Position numbers and translations under genes: made by a program. A stretch of 11,678 bases of DNA. Origin: Fidelibacterota bacterium (lineage in GTDB: Bacteria; Marinisomatota; Marinisomatia; Marinisomatales; UBA1611). Location: the NCBI GenBank assembly GCA_002722105.1, contig PBKF01000026.1, positions 18,340 through 30,017 on the forward strand, in the 5' to 3' direction. Positions 1 through 7,344 of the stretch are shown here, in pieces. The notes under the pieces were generated by a model. That model was not told where the DNA came from. It saw only the letters and a list, made by a program, of their open reading frames with translations, and ran no database searches. The first letter of the stretch is position 1. Every line of letters starts with the position of its first letter.

Positions 1-240
1 TTAGACGACTTTTTAGATAATGGCATTATTCGTGAAAAATCATTTCGCCATATGATAAGTGAACATGATTTTGAGCAGTACAAAAATGAAAAAGTCATTA
101 TTAAGGGTTGTGCAAGTGTGATGGTGCCTACCTGGGCCTATTTAATATTAACTGCTCGTCTTGCACAGGCAGCGGATAAAATTTATTATGGCGAACCAAA
201 GTATGCTGTTAAAATCTTTAATAAAAAAGATATTGAATAA
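1..240 (+). CDS. DUF2480-family protein, 3' part of gene
   Basis: The frame is open from the first base of the window to the TAA at 238-240, so this is the C-terminal ~79 residues of a protein that starts upstream. An internal ATG at 52 exists, but the residues before it (LDDFLDNGIIREKSFR) continue the family pattern, so it is probably not the start. The pattern of a basic/acidic stretch (HDFEQYKNEKVIIKG), then a small-residue segment, then VPTWAYLIL and a closing YYGEP matches my memory of the DUF2480 family of Bacteroidetes-type bacteria, usually about 160-170 residues. Its function is unknown. The stop codon shares one base with the start of the dCMP deaminase gene (TAATG), so the two are probably co-transcribed and translationally coupled. 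The family call is from memory of conserved motifs, not from a search. Confidence 0.72.
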   Translation, partial: LDDFLDNGIIREKSFRHMISEHDFEQYKNEKVIIKGCASVMVPTWAYLILTARLAQAADKIYYGEPKYAVKIFNKKDIE

Positions 241-665
241 TGAAAAATGAACGAGTCAGTTGGGAAAAATATTTCATGAATATTGCTATTGAAGTCGCAA
301 CCCGCTCTACCTGTGATCGGAAGCATGTTGGAGCAGTTATCGTCAGAGAAAAGACAATTTTATCTACTGGGTATAACGGCAGCATTAAAGGTCTTGCACA
401 CTGTGATGAAGTAGGTCATGAAATGGTTGACGGCCATTGCGTACGAACAACTCATGCTGAAGCAAATGCCATTGCGCAGGCTGCCAAAAATGGAGTAGAA
501 ATAAATAGTTCAGAAATTTTTGTTACAGCTTCCCCTTGTTATAACTGCTTTAAGTTGATTGCAAATGCAGGAATTAAAACTATCTATTATGCTGAATTCT
601 ATCGTGATGACCGAATCATCGACCATGCAAAAGAAGCAGGTATTCGGCTCATCCCCCTCGATTGA
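240..665 (+). CDS. dCMP deaminase (ComEB-like)
   Basis: A 141-residue cytidine/deoxycytidylate deaminase-fold protein. It would convert dCMP to dUMP in the cytoplasm, feeding thymidylate synthesis. The catalytic zinc site is complete: HAE at residues 72-74 gives the zinc ligand H72 and the proton shuttle E74, and PCYNC at 99-103 gives the ligands C100 and C103. The preceding GYNGS (44-48) and GLAHC (51-55) segments are typical of dCMP deaminases rather than cytidine or tRNA-adenosine deaminases, and the length fits bacterial ComEB-type enzymes. The ATG at 240 shares its A with the TAA of the upstream DUF2480 gene and has no separate ribosome binding site, so reinitiation is likely. A less likely alternative is a deaminase of another nucleotide. 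Nothing looks damaged. Confidence 0.92.
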   Translation: MKNERVSWEKYFMNIAIEVATRSTCDRKHVGAVIVREKTILSTGYNGSIKGLAHCDEVGHEMVDGHCVRTTHAEANAIAQAAKNGVEINSSEIFVTASPCYNCFKLIANAGIKTIYYAEFYRDDRIIDHAKEAGIRLIPLD

Positions 666-782
666 ATTCTTCATCAAAATGTTCTAGCGGTATTTATTTC
701 GTTGAATTGTTATCGAAACAAAATCGATCTGTACAAAAATTAGTTTTGCTAAAGTAAACTTTTTTCCTTATTGTTTGACATT

Positions 783-2537
783 ATGTTAAACAACCACCAA
801 TTAAGAAATACTCTTACTAAAATAGACCGTCTCGGTTACAAGGCCTATAAAAAAATTCAAGGCCAATTTGCTTTCCGGGAATTTAAATTATTTATTGATC
901 ATGTTCAGGGAGATCCTTTTGCCGAGCCTTCCAAAATACGTCTACGGGTTATGAGTAAAATTTCAGAATTCCCATCACACCTTTGGAAAAATCCTATCCG
1001 TAAAATAGCCTTAGAAGATTTTGTCGCGCGAGTCGTAAAAGATAAAATTAAAAAAACAACAACACCAAAAAAAGGTACCGGAAAAAGCGGATTAATTTTT
1101 ATAGACGTAGGTGGACAGGAAGTTTTAGAAAGAACAGCAATTTTTATCACAGAAAATTGGATCGATGCCCGATTACAAATTGGCTTTCCTGCTTCCGGAA
1201 GAAGGATTTTGGGACATGAAGCGATTAGAATTCTATGCTATGAAATTCCAAAAATTGTTGAACAATCTCTTAAGTGGAAAAATATAGATCAATCAACCTG
1301 TACCCAATTTGTGGAGTGTATCGAAAACCAGGAATCAATTCGCCGTCAACTTAATGATAAAAATTTGTCTGCTTTTGTAGCCAATGGATCCATTTTACCA
1401 AGAGCTTCCGGCATAAGCGATAAACCTCTATCTGAAAGTAAAGTTGTGGAATTTCAATCACCTAAATCTCTTGAAACGACATATGAATTAAAGAACCCAC
1501 TATCGGATGGCCAAAAATATATTTCTGGCATGGGCATTCCGAATGGCGTCACTTTAATCGTTGGAGGCGGTTATCATGGTAAGTCCACCTTATTAAAGGC
1601 ATTGGAACGTTGTATTTATCCGCACATCCTCGGCGATGGGCGTGAATACGTGATCACAGATCCTAAATGCGTAAAAATTAGATCAGAAGATGGTCGTCAA
1701 ATAAAGAATGTCAATATTGACCCTTTTATTACAAACCTACCACGGGATATCAGCACCGAATCTTTTTGTAGCAAAGATGCAAGCGGTAGCACAAGCCAGG
1801 CAACCAATATTATGGAAGCAATGGAAATAGGGTGTAATCTTCTTTTATTAGATGAAGATACTTCTGCAACAAACTTTATGGTCAGGGATGCACGGATGCA
1901 AAAACTGATTCATAAAACTAAGGAACCGATCACACCCTTTATTGACCGTGTTCGTGAATTGTATGAATACAACGGCGTGTCTACAGTTTTGGTCATGGGA
2001 GGATCCGGTGATTATTTTGACGTAGCCGATACAGTCATTAAAATGGAGGATTATTTACCTCATAATGTTACCAAAGAGACATTAACTATTATGCAAGATC
2101 ACCCAACTCAACGACAAGCAGAAAGTTTAAAAGCTATGTTTGTAATTTCTGGCAGAATACCGGAAGCGTCAAGTTTTGATGCATCCCATGGAAGAAAAAA
2201 AGTAAAAATCAGAGTACAAGAGCAAGATAAAATTATTTTTGGTACTGAAACCATAGACCTTCGCTTTGTAGATCAATTGGTGGAAACAAGCCAAACTCGT
2301 GCAATTGCTTATGCAATTTATTTTGCATCAGAAAAAATGGTAAGAAATAAAGTAACGCTCAGGGAAATTGTTGATGCTTTGGATGAATATTTCAATAATA
2401 ATGGTCTGGATTCTTTAGATCCATTTTATAAAAAGGAAAAACACCCCGGAAATTTTTCAAGACCTCGTAAATTTGAAATTGCTGCTGCTATTAATCGGTT
2501 AAGATCATTGGAAATATCAGAACAAATAAAATCATGA
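783..2537 (+). CDS. ABC-class P-loop ATPase (COG3044/ABC_ATPase family)
   Basis: A soluble ATPase of the 'predicted ATPase of the ABC class' family, function unknown in bacteria; a trypanosome mitochondrial relative (MRB1590) is linked to RNA editing. Numbered from the ATG at 783 (584 residues): an N-terminal domain with GYKAYKKIQG and FIDHVQGDPFA; Walker A GGGYHGKST at 261-269 (K267); SGSTSQATN from 334, in the place of an ABC signature; Walker B LLLLDED at 353-359; then TSATNFMVRD, EPITPFIDRVREL and GGSGDYFDVADT (from 406), all hallmarks of the family. The C-terminal ~180 residues are the usual family tail. There is no transmembrane part, so it is not a transporter subunit. An in-frame TTG at 771 would add four residues (MFDI); I prefer the ATG because the family motif begins soon after it, though neither start has a clear Shine-Dalgarno site. 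The stop overlaps the next gene at ATGA. Confidence 0.88.
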   Translation: MLNNHQLRNTLTKIDRLGYKAYKKIQGQFAFREFKLFIDHVQGDPFAEPSKIRLRVMSKISEFPSHLWKNPIRKIALEDFVARVVKDKIKKTTTPKKGTGKSGLIFIDVGGQEVLERTAIFITENWIDARLQIGFPASGRRILGHEAIRILCYEIPKIVEQSLKWKNIDQSTCTQFVECIENQESIRRQLNDKNLSAFVANGSILPRASGISDKPLSESKVVEFQSPKSLETTYELKNPLSDGQKYISGMGIPNGVTLIVGGGYHGKSTLLKALERCIYPHILGDGREYVITDPKCVKIRSEDGRQIKNVNIDPFITNLPRDISTESFCSKDASGSTSQATNIMEAMEIGCNLLLLDEDTSATNFMVRDARMQKLIHKTKEPITPFIDRVRELYEYNGVSTVLVMGGSGDYFDVADTVIKMEDYLPHNVTKETLTIMQDHPTQRQAESLKAMFVISGRIPEASSFDASHGRKKVKIRVQEQDKIIFGTETIDLRFVDQLVETSQTRAIAYAIYFASEKMVRNKVTLREIVDALDEYFNNNGLDSLDPFYKKEKHPGNFSRPRKFEIAAAINRLRSLEISEQIKS

Positions 2538-3346
2538 AATTGCCCTTGGGTTCTTTTCTAATTTTAATAACTTCTTTTTATATCATCATTTGTGGTATTT
2601 TATATTTTGCTCAATCCTCTTTTATTTTTTTTCCCCGGAAAATTGCAGAACACCAGATTTCTTTTTTAAAACAATTTGAGATGCATGAAATCACCTTCAT
2701 GCATGATGGCCTGTCTCTCCACGGCTGGTTTATTCAAAAGGAACTTCAGCCTATTAAACCATTAATTATTTATTATGGTGGAAACGCAGAGGAAGTTTCA
2801 CAAAATCTGCATGATTTAAAAAAATTCGGTGATTATTCAATGTTATTTGTGAATTACCGTGGTTACGGTAAAAGTGAAGGCTGGCCAGGACAAGATGTTC
2901 TTTTTTCAGATGCATTATTTATTTTTGATCACATTACAAATAATTACAATATTGAGCCATCAAATATATTCTTAATGGGCCGTAGTCTTGGGTCTGCAGT
3001 TGCAGTGCATGTTGGAAGCAAGAGATCAGTAAAAGGAATGATTTTGGTAACACCTTTTGATAATCTTGTGAATGTCGCAAAAAAGCACTATCCTATTTTT
3101 CCCATTAAGTTGTTACTCAGACACCCTTTTCTCTCGGATGAAATTGCACCCAATATTACCTCTCCTATGCTTACTCTTATAGGTTCGGAAGATCAAATTA
3201 TTTCTAATGATCTTTCATTAAATTTGGTTGAAGCATGGAGAGGACCAAGTGAATATTTGATTATTAATAATACAGGTCATAATACAATCAGCTTCGCATC
3301 CAAGTACTGGCATGCAATTCAAAGTTTTCTTTCAAATCAAAAGTGA
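2534..3346 (+). CDS. membrane-anchored alpha/beta hydrolase (BEM46/YfhR-like)
   Basis: A 270-residue serine hydrolase-fold protein. Residues about 7-33 form one hydrophobic segment, either a signal anchor or an uncleaved leader, ending in FFPRK, which is common in this group. The fold motifs follow in order: IIYYGGNAEE (oxyanion region, GGN), VNYRGYGKSEG, nucleophile elbow GRSLG at 149-153 with S151, the acid in GSEDQ (D220), and the histidine in NTGHN (H249), so the catalytic triad is complete. It resembles the ABHD13/BEM46/YfhR subgroup of uncertain substrate; an esterase, lipase or peptidase role cannot be chosen. The start ATG lies in the ATGA overlap with the ATPase gene, so the two are co-translated. 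I see no other reason to link their functions. The gene ends facing the etf operon. Confidence 0.85.
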   Translation: MKLPLGSFLILITSFYIIICGILYFAQSSFIFFPRKIAEHQISFLKQFEMHEITFMHDGLSLHGWFIQKELQPIKPLIIYYGGNAEEVSQNLHDLKKFGDYSMLFVNYRGYGKSEGWPGQDVLFSDALFIFDHITNNYNIEPSNIFLMGRSLGSAVAVHVGSKRSVKGMILVTPFDNLVNVAKKHYPIFPIKLLLRHPFLSDEIAPNITSPMLTLIGSEDQIISNDLSLNLVEAWRGPSEYLIINNTGHNTISFASKYWHAIQSFLSNQK

Positions 3347-3388
3347 AATCTATTTTTTAGTTTAGTTGAACCTTGTCCTAGACTTATG

Positions 3389-3410
3389 TGAATTTTGGAT
3401 TCAGTTTTTT
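3389..3410 (+). terminator. weak intrinsic-terminator-like hairpin
   Basis: In the 98-bp gap between convergent genes, TGAAT (3389-3393) and ATTCA (3399-3403) can pair around a short loop and are followed by G and six T (3405-3410). The stem is only 5 bp, or 6 with a T-G wobble, and AT-rich, so this is a modest candidate for ending the transcript of the ATPase-hydrolase pair. The rest of the gap is AT-rich with no other structure seen. Confidence 0.33.
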
Positions 3411-3444
3411 ATAATTAATATATAAATATTATCTTTATGAAGGC

Positions 3445-5289
3445 CTATATTAGATTGTCTGCTACAATATCAGCTACATCTTTTACCTGGACTTCATCGC
3501 GACCTTCAGGCATCATGGGTCCTAAGCCCTGTTTCATCATACCATAACAAAAATTGCAGCCGGTAACAACAGTATCAGCTTTTGATTCTATCACCTGCTC
3601 TGCTCTTACAAGATGTGTACGACCTTGAGTCTCTTTTTTCCACCATAAAGCACCACCTGCACCGCAGCATAATGTATTGCGGCCATACTCCTCCATTTCC
3701 TGATAATCTGATGATACAGCCTGAATAGCAGTTCGTGGTTCATCAACAATATCTAACATTCTTGAAAGGTTACAGGGATCATGATAAGTAACCTTTCCGT
3801 TTTCACCCATTTGGACTTTGATCTTCCCTTCATCAATTAATCTACCAATCACTTGGGTGTGATGTTCAACTGTGTAATTTACTTCTCCATAATTTGAATA
3901 TTCTTTACCAAGATTAACTGCACAATGTGGGCAGAGGGTTACTACTTTTTTCGTTTCTGAAAGTTGTTCTAGATTATGTTCTCGAAGCATCGTGTAGGTA
4001 AGTTTATCCCCTAACCGGTTAGCAGGATCACCGCTACAATGTTCCTCGGCCAGAACACCATAAGTCACACCTGCAACATCAAGAATTTTTGTGAAATTTT
4101 CTACCGATTTATTGAAATTTGGATCCAATCCATGACGGGCAAAACATCCAAGCCATAATACATAATCTTTATCTGATGTATAAGTGGGAAATGAATCTGC
4201 AAATGCGCTGGAAGACGCACCTTCCGTATTGCCTGTTTCCTGAAGGTTGGTAAATAATTTTTGATATTCTTGTGGGACTCGTCCTTCTACTAAAACTTCT
4301 AAGCGCCTGATCTCATCAGATTTTTCAACATGGTTACCAACAGGACAAACTTCCGTACATGCTTGGCAGGTTGTGCACTCCCATCCTGCTTCAATGTTTA
4401 CACGATCCAAAACAGTCACATCCTTTTCTTCAAGAAGAGGCGCACGAAGATCCATTATAAAATGATGTTTTGGATCCAAAATACCCCCACCTCTATTCGC
4501 AGGACAAACATCTGTACAACGTCCACACTCCACACAGGAAAAAATATCTAATGCCTGATTTTGAGTTAATTTGTTTAGGCTCGTGAGCATAGAATCTAAT
4601 TCATCTTCATCTCCTTCTAAATCGATATGCACCGGCGTGTGCTCCGGCTGCGTAAATGGCTTGAAGAAAATATTGAATGGCCCTAAAACCAGGTGTAGGT
4701 GTTTACTTCGAGGAATTAATATCAAAAAAGCAAGAATCACAACACTGTGAATCCACCAATTTATTTTCCATAGAGTAGAAGAAATTCCCATTTCACCCAA
4801 TAAATAGGTTAACATTAAGATCACAATAAATACTGTCACCAAACCTGAAGTTGGAGATAAATCTCCTAATGATTTTGGTCGTGTTATAAAACGTCGGTAA
4901 GCCAACGAAATAATCCCAAAAATCACTAATATGGAAAATGGTATAACAATCAATGAGTAGTTATGGTGTGCGGACTCAGATAGAATAGGTTTATGAAAAC
5001 CAATAGCGAAATGATCTAAAGTAACCAGACCAAATACAAGAAATCCCCAAAAAACCAGAGCATGCATGAATCCGGGAAAAGGCCGTTCACGTATTACTTT
5101 TTCATGGAGAAAAACTTCTCTAAAAACACGAAAAAGCCTTTCAGGAATTCGATCGAATGGTAGAGAGCCAAGCCCTTTTCGAATGATAATAATCCGGCGG
5201 TTCACCTCATAGCAAAATGAACTCAATGCTCCAAGGGTTAATGCTGCAAGAATTAATTTTTCGGGAACAGAAAAGGTAATGTTATCCAT
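3445..5289 (-). CDS. membrane Fe-S oxidoreductase, ETF:quinone oxidoreductase type (EMO/DUF224)
   Basis: A 614-residue protein predicted to take electrons from reduced EtfAB and pass them to menaquinone in the inner membrane. The N-terminal ~200 residues hold about five hydrophobic segments with histidines near their ends (for example around FPGFMHALVFWGF and LDHFAIGFH), as in NarI-like di-haem b subunits. Two ferredoxin-type [4Fe-4S] motifs follow: C252, C255, C258, C262 (CVECGRCTDVCP) and C305, C308, C311, C315 (CTTCQACTEVCP). The C-terminal part has two CCG (HdrD/GlpC-like) domains: GCF, CSGDP and CPHC in the first, and HDPC, LCCGAGG and GCNFC in the second. I chose the ATG at 5289; an in-frame TTG directly before it (5292) would add one residue. 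The gene starts about 12 bases after etfA, and AAAGGA at the etfA stop may serve as its ribosome site. Plain heterodisulfide reductase or glycolate oxidase subunits are less likely because of the fused membrane domain and etf neighbours. Confidence 0.88.
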   Translation of the reverse strand: MDNITFSVPEKLILAALTLGALSSFCYEVNRRIIIIRKGLGSLPFDRIPERLFRVFREVFLHEKVIRERPFPGFMHALVFWGFLVFGLVTLDHFAIGFHKPILSESAHHNYSLIVIPFSILVIFGIISLAYRRFITRPKSLGDLSPTSGLVTVFIVILMLTYLLGEMGISSTLWKINWWIHSVVILAFLILIPRSKHLHLVLGPFNIFFKPFTQPEHTPVHIDLEGDEDELDSMLTSLNKLTQNQALDIFSCVECGRCTDVCPANRGGGILDPKHHFIMDLRAPLLEEKDVTVLDRVNIEAGWECTTCQACTEVCPVGNHVEKSDEIRRLEVLVEGRVPQEYQKLFTNLQETGNTEGASSSAFADSFPTYTSDKDYVLWLGCFARHGLDPNFNKSVENFTKILDVAGVTYGVLAEEHCSGDPANRLGDKLTYTMLREHNLEQLSETKKVVTLCPHCAVNLGKEYSNYGEVNYTVEHHTQVIGRLIDEGKIKVQMGENGKVTYHDPCNLSRMLDIVDEPRTAIQAVSSDYQEMEEYGRNTLCCGAGGALWWKKETQGRTHLVRAEQVIESKADTVVTGCNFCYGMMKQGLGPMMPEGRDEVQVKDVADIVADNLI

Positions 5290-5301
5290 CAAGATTTTTG
5301 A

Positions 5302-6240
5302 TTATCCTTTTAATACCTCAATCAGTTTAGGTACAATTTCTAAAAGATCACCAACAACGGCATAATCCGCTATTTCAAAAATAGGTGCTACCGGATCCTT
5401 GTTAATTGCTATGATACTTTTTGAACCTTTCATCCCCACAACATGCTGTATTGCACCGGAAACGCCAAGGGAAAAATAAAGTTTTGGTGCTACATTGTGT
5501 CCTGAACTTCCAACTTGCCTAAATCCATCAACCCATCCGGAATCTACTACTGGACGGCTTGCAACAACTTCAGCCCCAAGAGCTAACGCCAAATCAAAGG
5601 CCATTTGTACATTCTCTTCATTCTCAATTCCACGACCAATAGAAACAAGCAATTCTGCGACCTCGATGTCTACATCTCCTGCCGCTTCTTGAAATGGCTC
5701 TTCTGATTCTACTTGAATAACAGATGAACCTAAATTAACATTAAAAATCCGTGATGAGCCAGCCCCAGAAAAAATATCATCTTCGTTAAATGCAGCAGAT
5801 TGAAAACTTATAATCGCTTGTTGAGCAGAAGAAAAGCAGACTGCATTAAATTTTGCATTCAAAACTTGTTTTACATAACCATCATTGATGGAAATAACAT
5901 CAGGAATAAATGGTATGTCTAATTTTGCACTGACACGAGGCATAAAATCACGAGTTTGGTAAGTATGTCCTGCAACAATATATCTTGGTCCCTCAGCTTC
6001 AACTACCTGCTTTATAACTTCCGCATAACCATCCGCATTATAAGATGAAACCAGATCATGATTGATAATAATTATTTCTGAAAAACCTATATGATTTAGT
6101 TCATTTGCTAAAAATTCTGCATTGGCCCCAATGGCAAGAGCCGTTACTTTACCACCCATTTGCTGAGCTCCTGAGACCGCCTCTTTACTCATTCGATGTA
6201 GTGAGCCATGGTTATCTTCAAGTACAACTAAAATATCCAT
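5302..6240 (-). CDS. etfA: electron transfer flavoprotein alpha subunit (EtfA/FixB)
   Basis: A 312-residue ETF alpha subunit, which binds the electron-carrying FAD and pairs with EtfB. The N-terminal ETF domain begins MDILVVLEDNHGSL and contains the segment YIVAGHTYQTRDFMPRVSA. The C-terminal FAD domain is diagnostic: GRGI at 202-205, SRPVVDSGW near 227-235, QVGSSGHNVAPKLY from 241, LGVSGAIQHVVGM, then INKDPVAPIFEIADY and VVGDL. The usual GQTGK-like segment reads GSSGH here, a mild departure that keeps small and hydroxyl residues. The gene starts 3 bases after the etfB stop, and AAAGG within the end of etfB can act as its ribosome site. The order etfB, etfA, Fe-S oxidoreductase points to delivery of electrons to the quinone pool. 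The family is certain; the partner dehydrogenase is unknown. Confidence 0.95.
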   Translation of the reverse strand: MDILVVLEDNHGSLHRMSKEAVSGAQQMGGKVTALAIGANAEFLANELNHIGFSEIIIINHDLVSSYNADGYAEVIKQVVEAEGPRYIVAGHTYQTRDFMPRVSAKLDIPFIPDVISINDGYVKQVLNAKFNAVCFSSAQQAIISFQSAAFNEDDIFSGAGSSRIFNVNLGSSVIQVESEEPFQEAAGDVDIEVAELLVSIGRGIENEENVQMAFDLALALGAEVVASRPVVDSGWVDGFRQVGSSGHNVAPKLYFSLGVSGAIQHVVGMKGSKSIIAINKDPVAPIFEIADYAVVGDLLEIVPKLIEVLKG

Positions 6241-6243
6241 TCT

Positions 6244-7014
6244 TTACAAAACCTTTAAATCTGATTTTAAAATTTCAACAATACGTGTGACAGAAGTATC
6301 TGCATCCCCTTCTATCACTACGGTCTTCTTGGTCGTTTTAGGAACAAATATTTTGTCAATCGTTTGAGTTTTGGAGTCAACTTGGTGATCTTCTGGAGCT
6401 ACAATTTTTAATTCTTTCTTTTTTGCACCCATAATGCCTTTCAATGAAGGGTAACGCGGAGTATTTAAACCAGACTGAATACTGATTGATGCAGGCAGAA
6501 GCAATTTAATCCACTGGAACCACCCGGACTCTAATTCTCTTTTAACACGGATTGATCCCTTTTGAATATCAGTTTCAATTGCTAAAGTTGCGGTTGACAT
6601 TCCAAGCATTTCCCCTAATAAAACACCTGTTTGCCCCATCCCAGTATCATCAGATTGTAAACCTGTCAAAATAAGATCAAAATTTTCATCATCCAGTACA
6701 GATGCAAAGCTTTTCGCAATGGATAAAGGGTCTGTTTCAATAGGACTATGTTCCTGCAAATGAATTCCCCTATCAGCTCCTTTTGCGAGTCCTTCACGGA
6801 TTACCTTTCGGGTTCGATCTGGCCCAAGACTGACGACTACTACTTCTCCATCACCGATTCTTTCTTTGATCAATAACGCTTCTTCAATAGCAAAGTTATC
6901 TGGATGATTTATAGCATAGGTAACTTGATTTTCATCAATCCAGCTTTGATCATCAGAAATGGTTAAAGCAGATTCTGAGCTTGGAACTTGCTTTACTAAT
7001 ACAGCAATTTTCAT
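6244..7014 (-). CDS. etfB: electron transfer flavoprotein beta subunit (EtfB/FixA)
   Basis: A 256-residue ETF beta subunit. It begins MKIAVLVKQVPSSES and has the family pattern NHPDNFAIEEALLIKE, VVSLGP, LAKGADRGIHL, then GLQSDDTGMGQTGVLLGE (residues 118-135) for nucleotide binding, and the family signature LNTPRYPSLKGIMGAKKK from 183. The GLQSDDxGxGQTG form is more like FixA-type and other prokaryotic ETFs than the DGDTGQ form of mitochondrial ETF. From sequence alone I cannot say whether the bound nucleotide is AMP or a second FAD, as in electron-bifurcating ETFs. The downstream membrane Fe-S protein favours simple electron delivery to menaquinone. It is the first gene of the operon; the ATG at 7014 has only a weak GGA 5' of it, and no clear promoter was found upstream. 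Confidence 0.94.
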   Translation of the reverse strand: MKIAVLVKQVPSSESALTISDDQSWIDENQVTYAINHPDNFAIEEALLIKERIGDGEVVVVSLGPDRTRKVIREGLAKGADRGIHLQEHSPIETDPLSIAKSFASVLDDENFDLILTGLQSDDTGMGQTGVLLGEMLGMSTATLAIETDIQKGSIRVKRELESGWFQWIKLLLPASISIQSGLNTPRYPSLKGIMGAKKKELKIVAPEDHQVDSKTQTIDKIFVPKTTKKTVVIEGDADTSVTRIVEILKSDLKVL

Positions 7015-7063
7015 TTATAATTTCCAGTGGAGATAAAATAAGATAATGAGGTTAATTTAAGTG

Positions 7064-7105
7064 ATGAATTTAAAGGCAATAAGCAAAAGTCGCCAACCAT
7101 CATGA
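7064..7105 (+). CDS. possible 13-codon leader peptide overlapping the small ORF
   Basis: ATG at 7064 (GTG just before at 7061) opens a 13-residue frame, MNLKAISKSRQPS, ending at TGA 7103-7105. Its stop overlaps the ATG of the next small frame at ATGA, the usual geometry of translational coupling. GAGG at 7048-7051 could be a distant Shine-Dalgarno site (12 bases from the ATG). So short a frame may be chance; the overlap and the GAGG are the only support. Confidence 0.2.
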   Translation: MNLKAISKSRQPS

Positions 7106-7227
7106 ATGATGTAGTTATTTGGATTATCCGAGAAATTATGTTTGTTCTCGGCAGTATTATCTTTCTTTATTCTTTATGGATATGGTGGGGAAAACATAGC
7201 TATGAAAAAAGTAAAAGACCTAAATAA
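7102..7227 (+). CDS. possible 41-residue single-span membrane protein
   Basis: ATG at 7102 to TAA at 7225-7227 encodes 41 residues. Residues about 5-29 are strongly hydrophobic and aromatic (VVIWIIREIM, then FVLGSIIFLYSLWIWW), followed by a basic tail GKHSYEKSKRPK. This reads as one transmembrane helix with a positive cytoplasmic end (N-out). The frame stays open upstream to 7042 with no start codon, and no Shine-Dalgarno site lies directly before 7102, although a 13-codon frame overlaps the start at ATGA. Small membrane subunits of respiratory complexes (for example CcoQ-like) have this general layout, but I do not recognise the family. It lies on the strand opposite the etf operon, 87 bp from etfB. 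It could also be a chance hydrophobic frame in AT-rich DNA. Confidence 0.42.
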   Translation: MNDVVIWIIREIMFVLGSIIFLYSLWIWWGKHSYEKSKRPK

Positions 7228-7245
7228 TCTGTTTTGGAAAAGTCT

Positions 7246-7272
7246 TTGAATTCTATCAATGGTATTTATAGT
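7246..7272 (+). promoter_or_regulatory. candidate promoter of the secreted-protein gene
   Basis: TTGAAT (7246-7251) and TATAGT (7267-7272) resemble -35 and -10 boxes, with a short 15-bp spacer. Transcription would start near 7279, just before the stem-loops at 7283-7315. The -10 match is good and the -35 match partial. Bacteroidetes-type sigma factors recognise other sequences, so this is a weak call. Confidence 0.27.
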
Positions 7273-7282
7273 TTCCTGCGTA

Positions 7283-7315
7283 CGTTCTATATAAAAGAAC
7301 GAGAGACTCTCTCTC
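7283..7315 (+). promoter_or_regulatory. two adjacent stem-loops in the 5' untranslated region
   Basis: CGTTCT (7283-7288) pairs with AGAACG (7296-7301) around a 7-base AT loop, and GAGAGA (7301-7306) pairs with TCTCTC (7310-7315) around CTC. The two share base 7301, so they are adjacent or partly exclusive. They sit between the candidate promoter and the Shine-Dalgarno site, where 5' stem-loops can protect mRNA or bind a regulator. Each stem is only 6 bp, so chance is possible. Confidence 0.35.
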
Positions 7316-7331
7316 ATTAATCTAACATAAT

Positions 7332-7337
7332 AAGGAG
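7332..7337 (+). promoter_or_regulatory. strong Shine-Dalgarno site of the secreted-protein gene
   Basis: AAGGAG seven bases before the ATG at 7345. This is the only near-consensus, well-spaced ribosome site in the window; the other complete genes have weak, distant or no such sequence. It fixes the start at 7345, which also gives a well-formed signal peptide, and suggests high translation of this gene. Confidence 0.8.
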
Positions 7338-7344
7338 AAGCAAT

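Larger units (their letters stand above)
7015..7344. other. 330-bp divergent region between etf operon and secreted-protein gene
   Basis: This gap separates the etf operon (- strand) from the secreted-protein gene (+ strand), so it must hold promoters for both. It contains a possible 41-codon small membrane protein ORF (7102-7227), a short frame overlapping it (7064-7105), a candidate promoter (7246-7272), two short stem-loops (7283-7315) and a strong Shine-Dalgarno site (7332-7337), each listed separately. No convincing -35/-10 pair for etfB was seen on the - strand between 7015 and about 7100. Confidence 0.6.

Noticed and set aside
666..770. Possible promoter or hairpin in the gap before the ATPase gene
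   Set aside because: TTGTTA at 707-712 has only a poor -10 partner (TGTACA, 730-735), and the ATCG/CGAT inverted repeat has 4-bp arms; neither is convincing.
905..1150. 81-codon - strand frame
   Set aside because: Lies wholly inside the ABC-class ATPase gene, has no family resemblance and no ribosome site.
4330..4551. 73-codon + strand frame
   Set aside because: Antisense to the ferredoxin motifs of the Fe-S oxidoreductase; its Cys/Thr-rich composition is a shadow of that gene.
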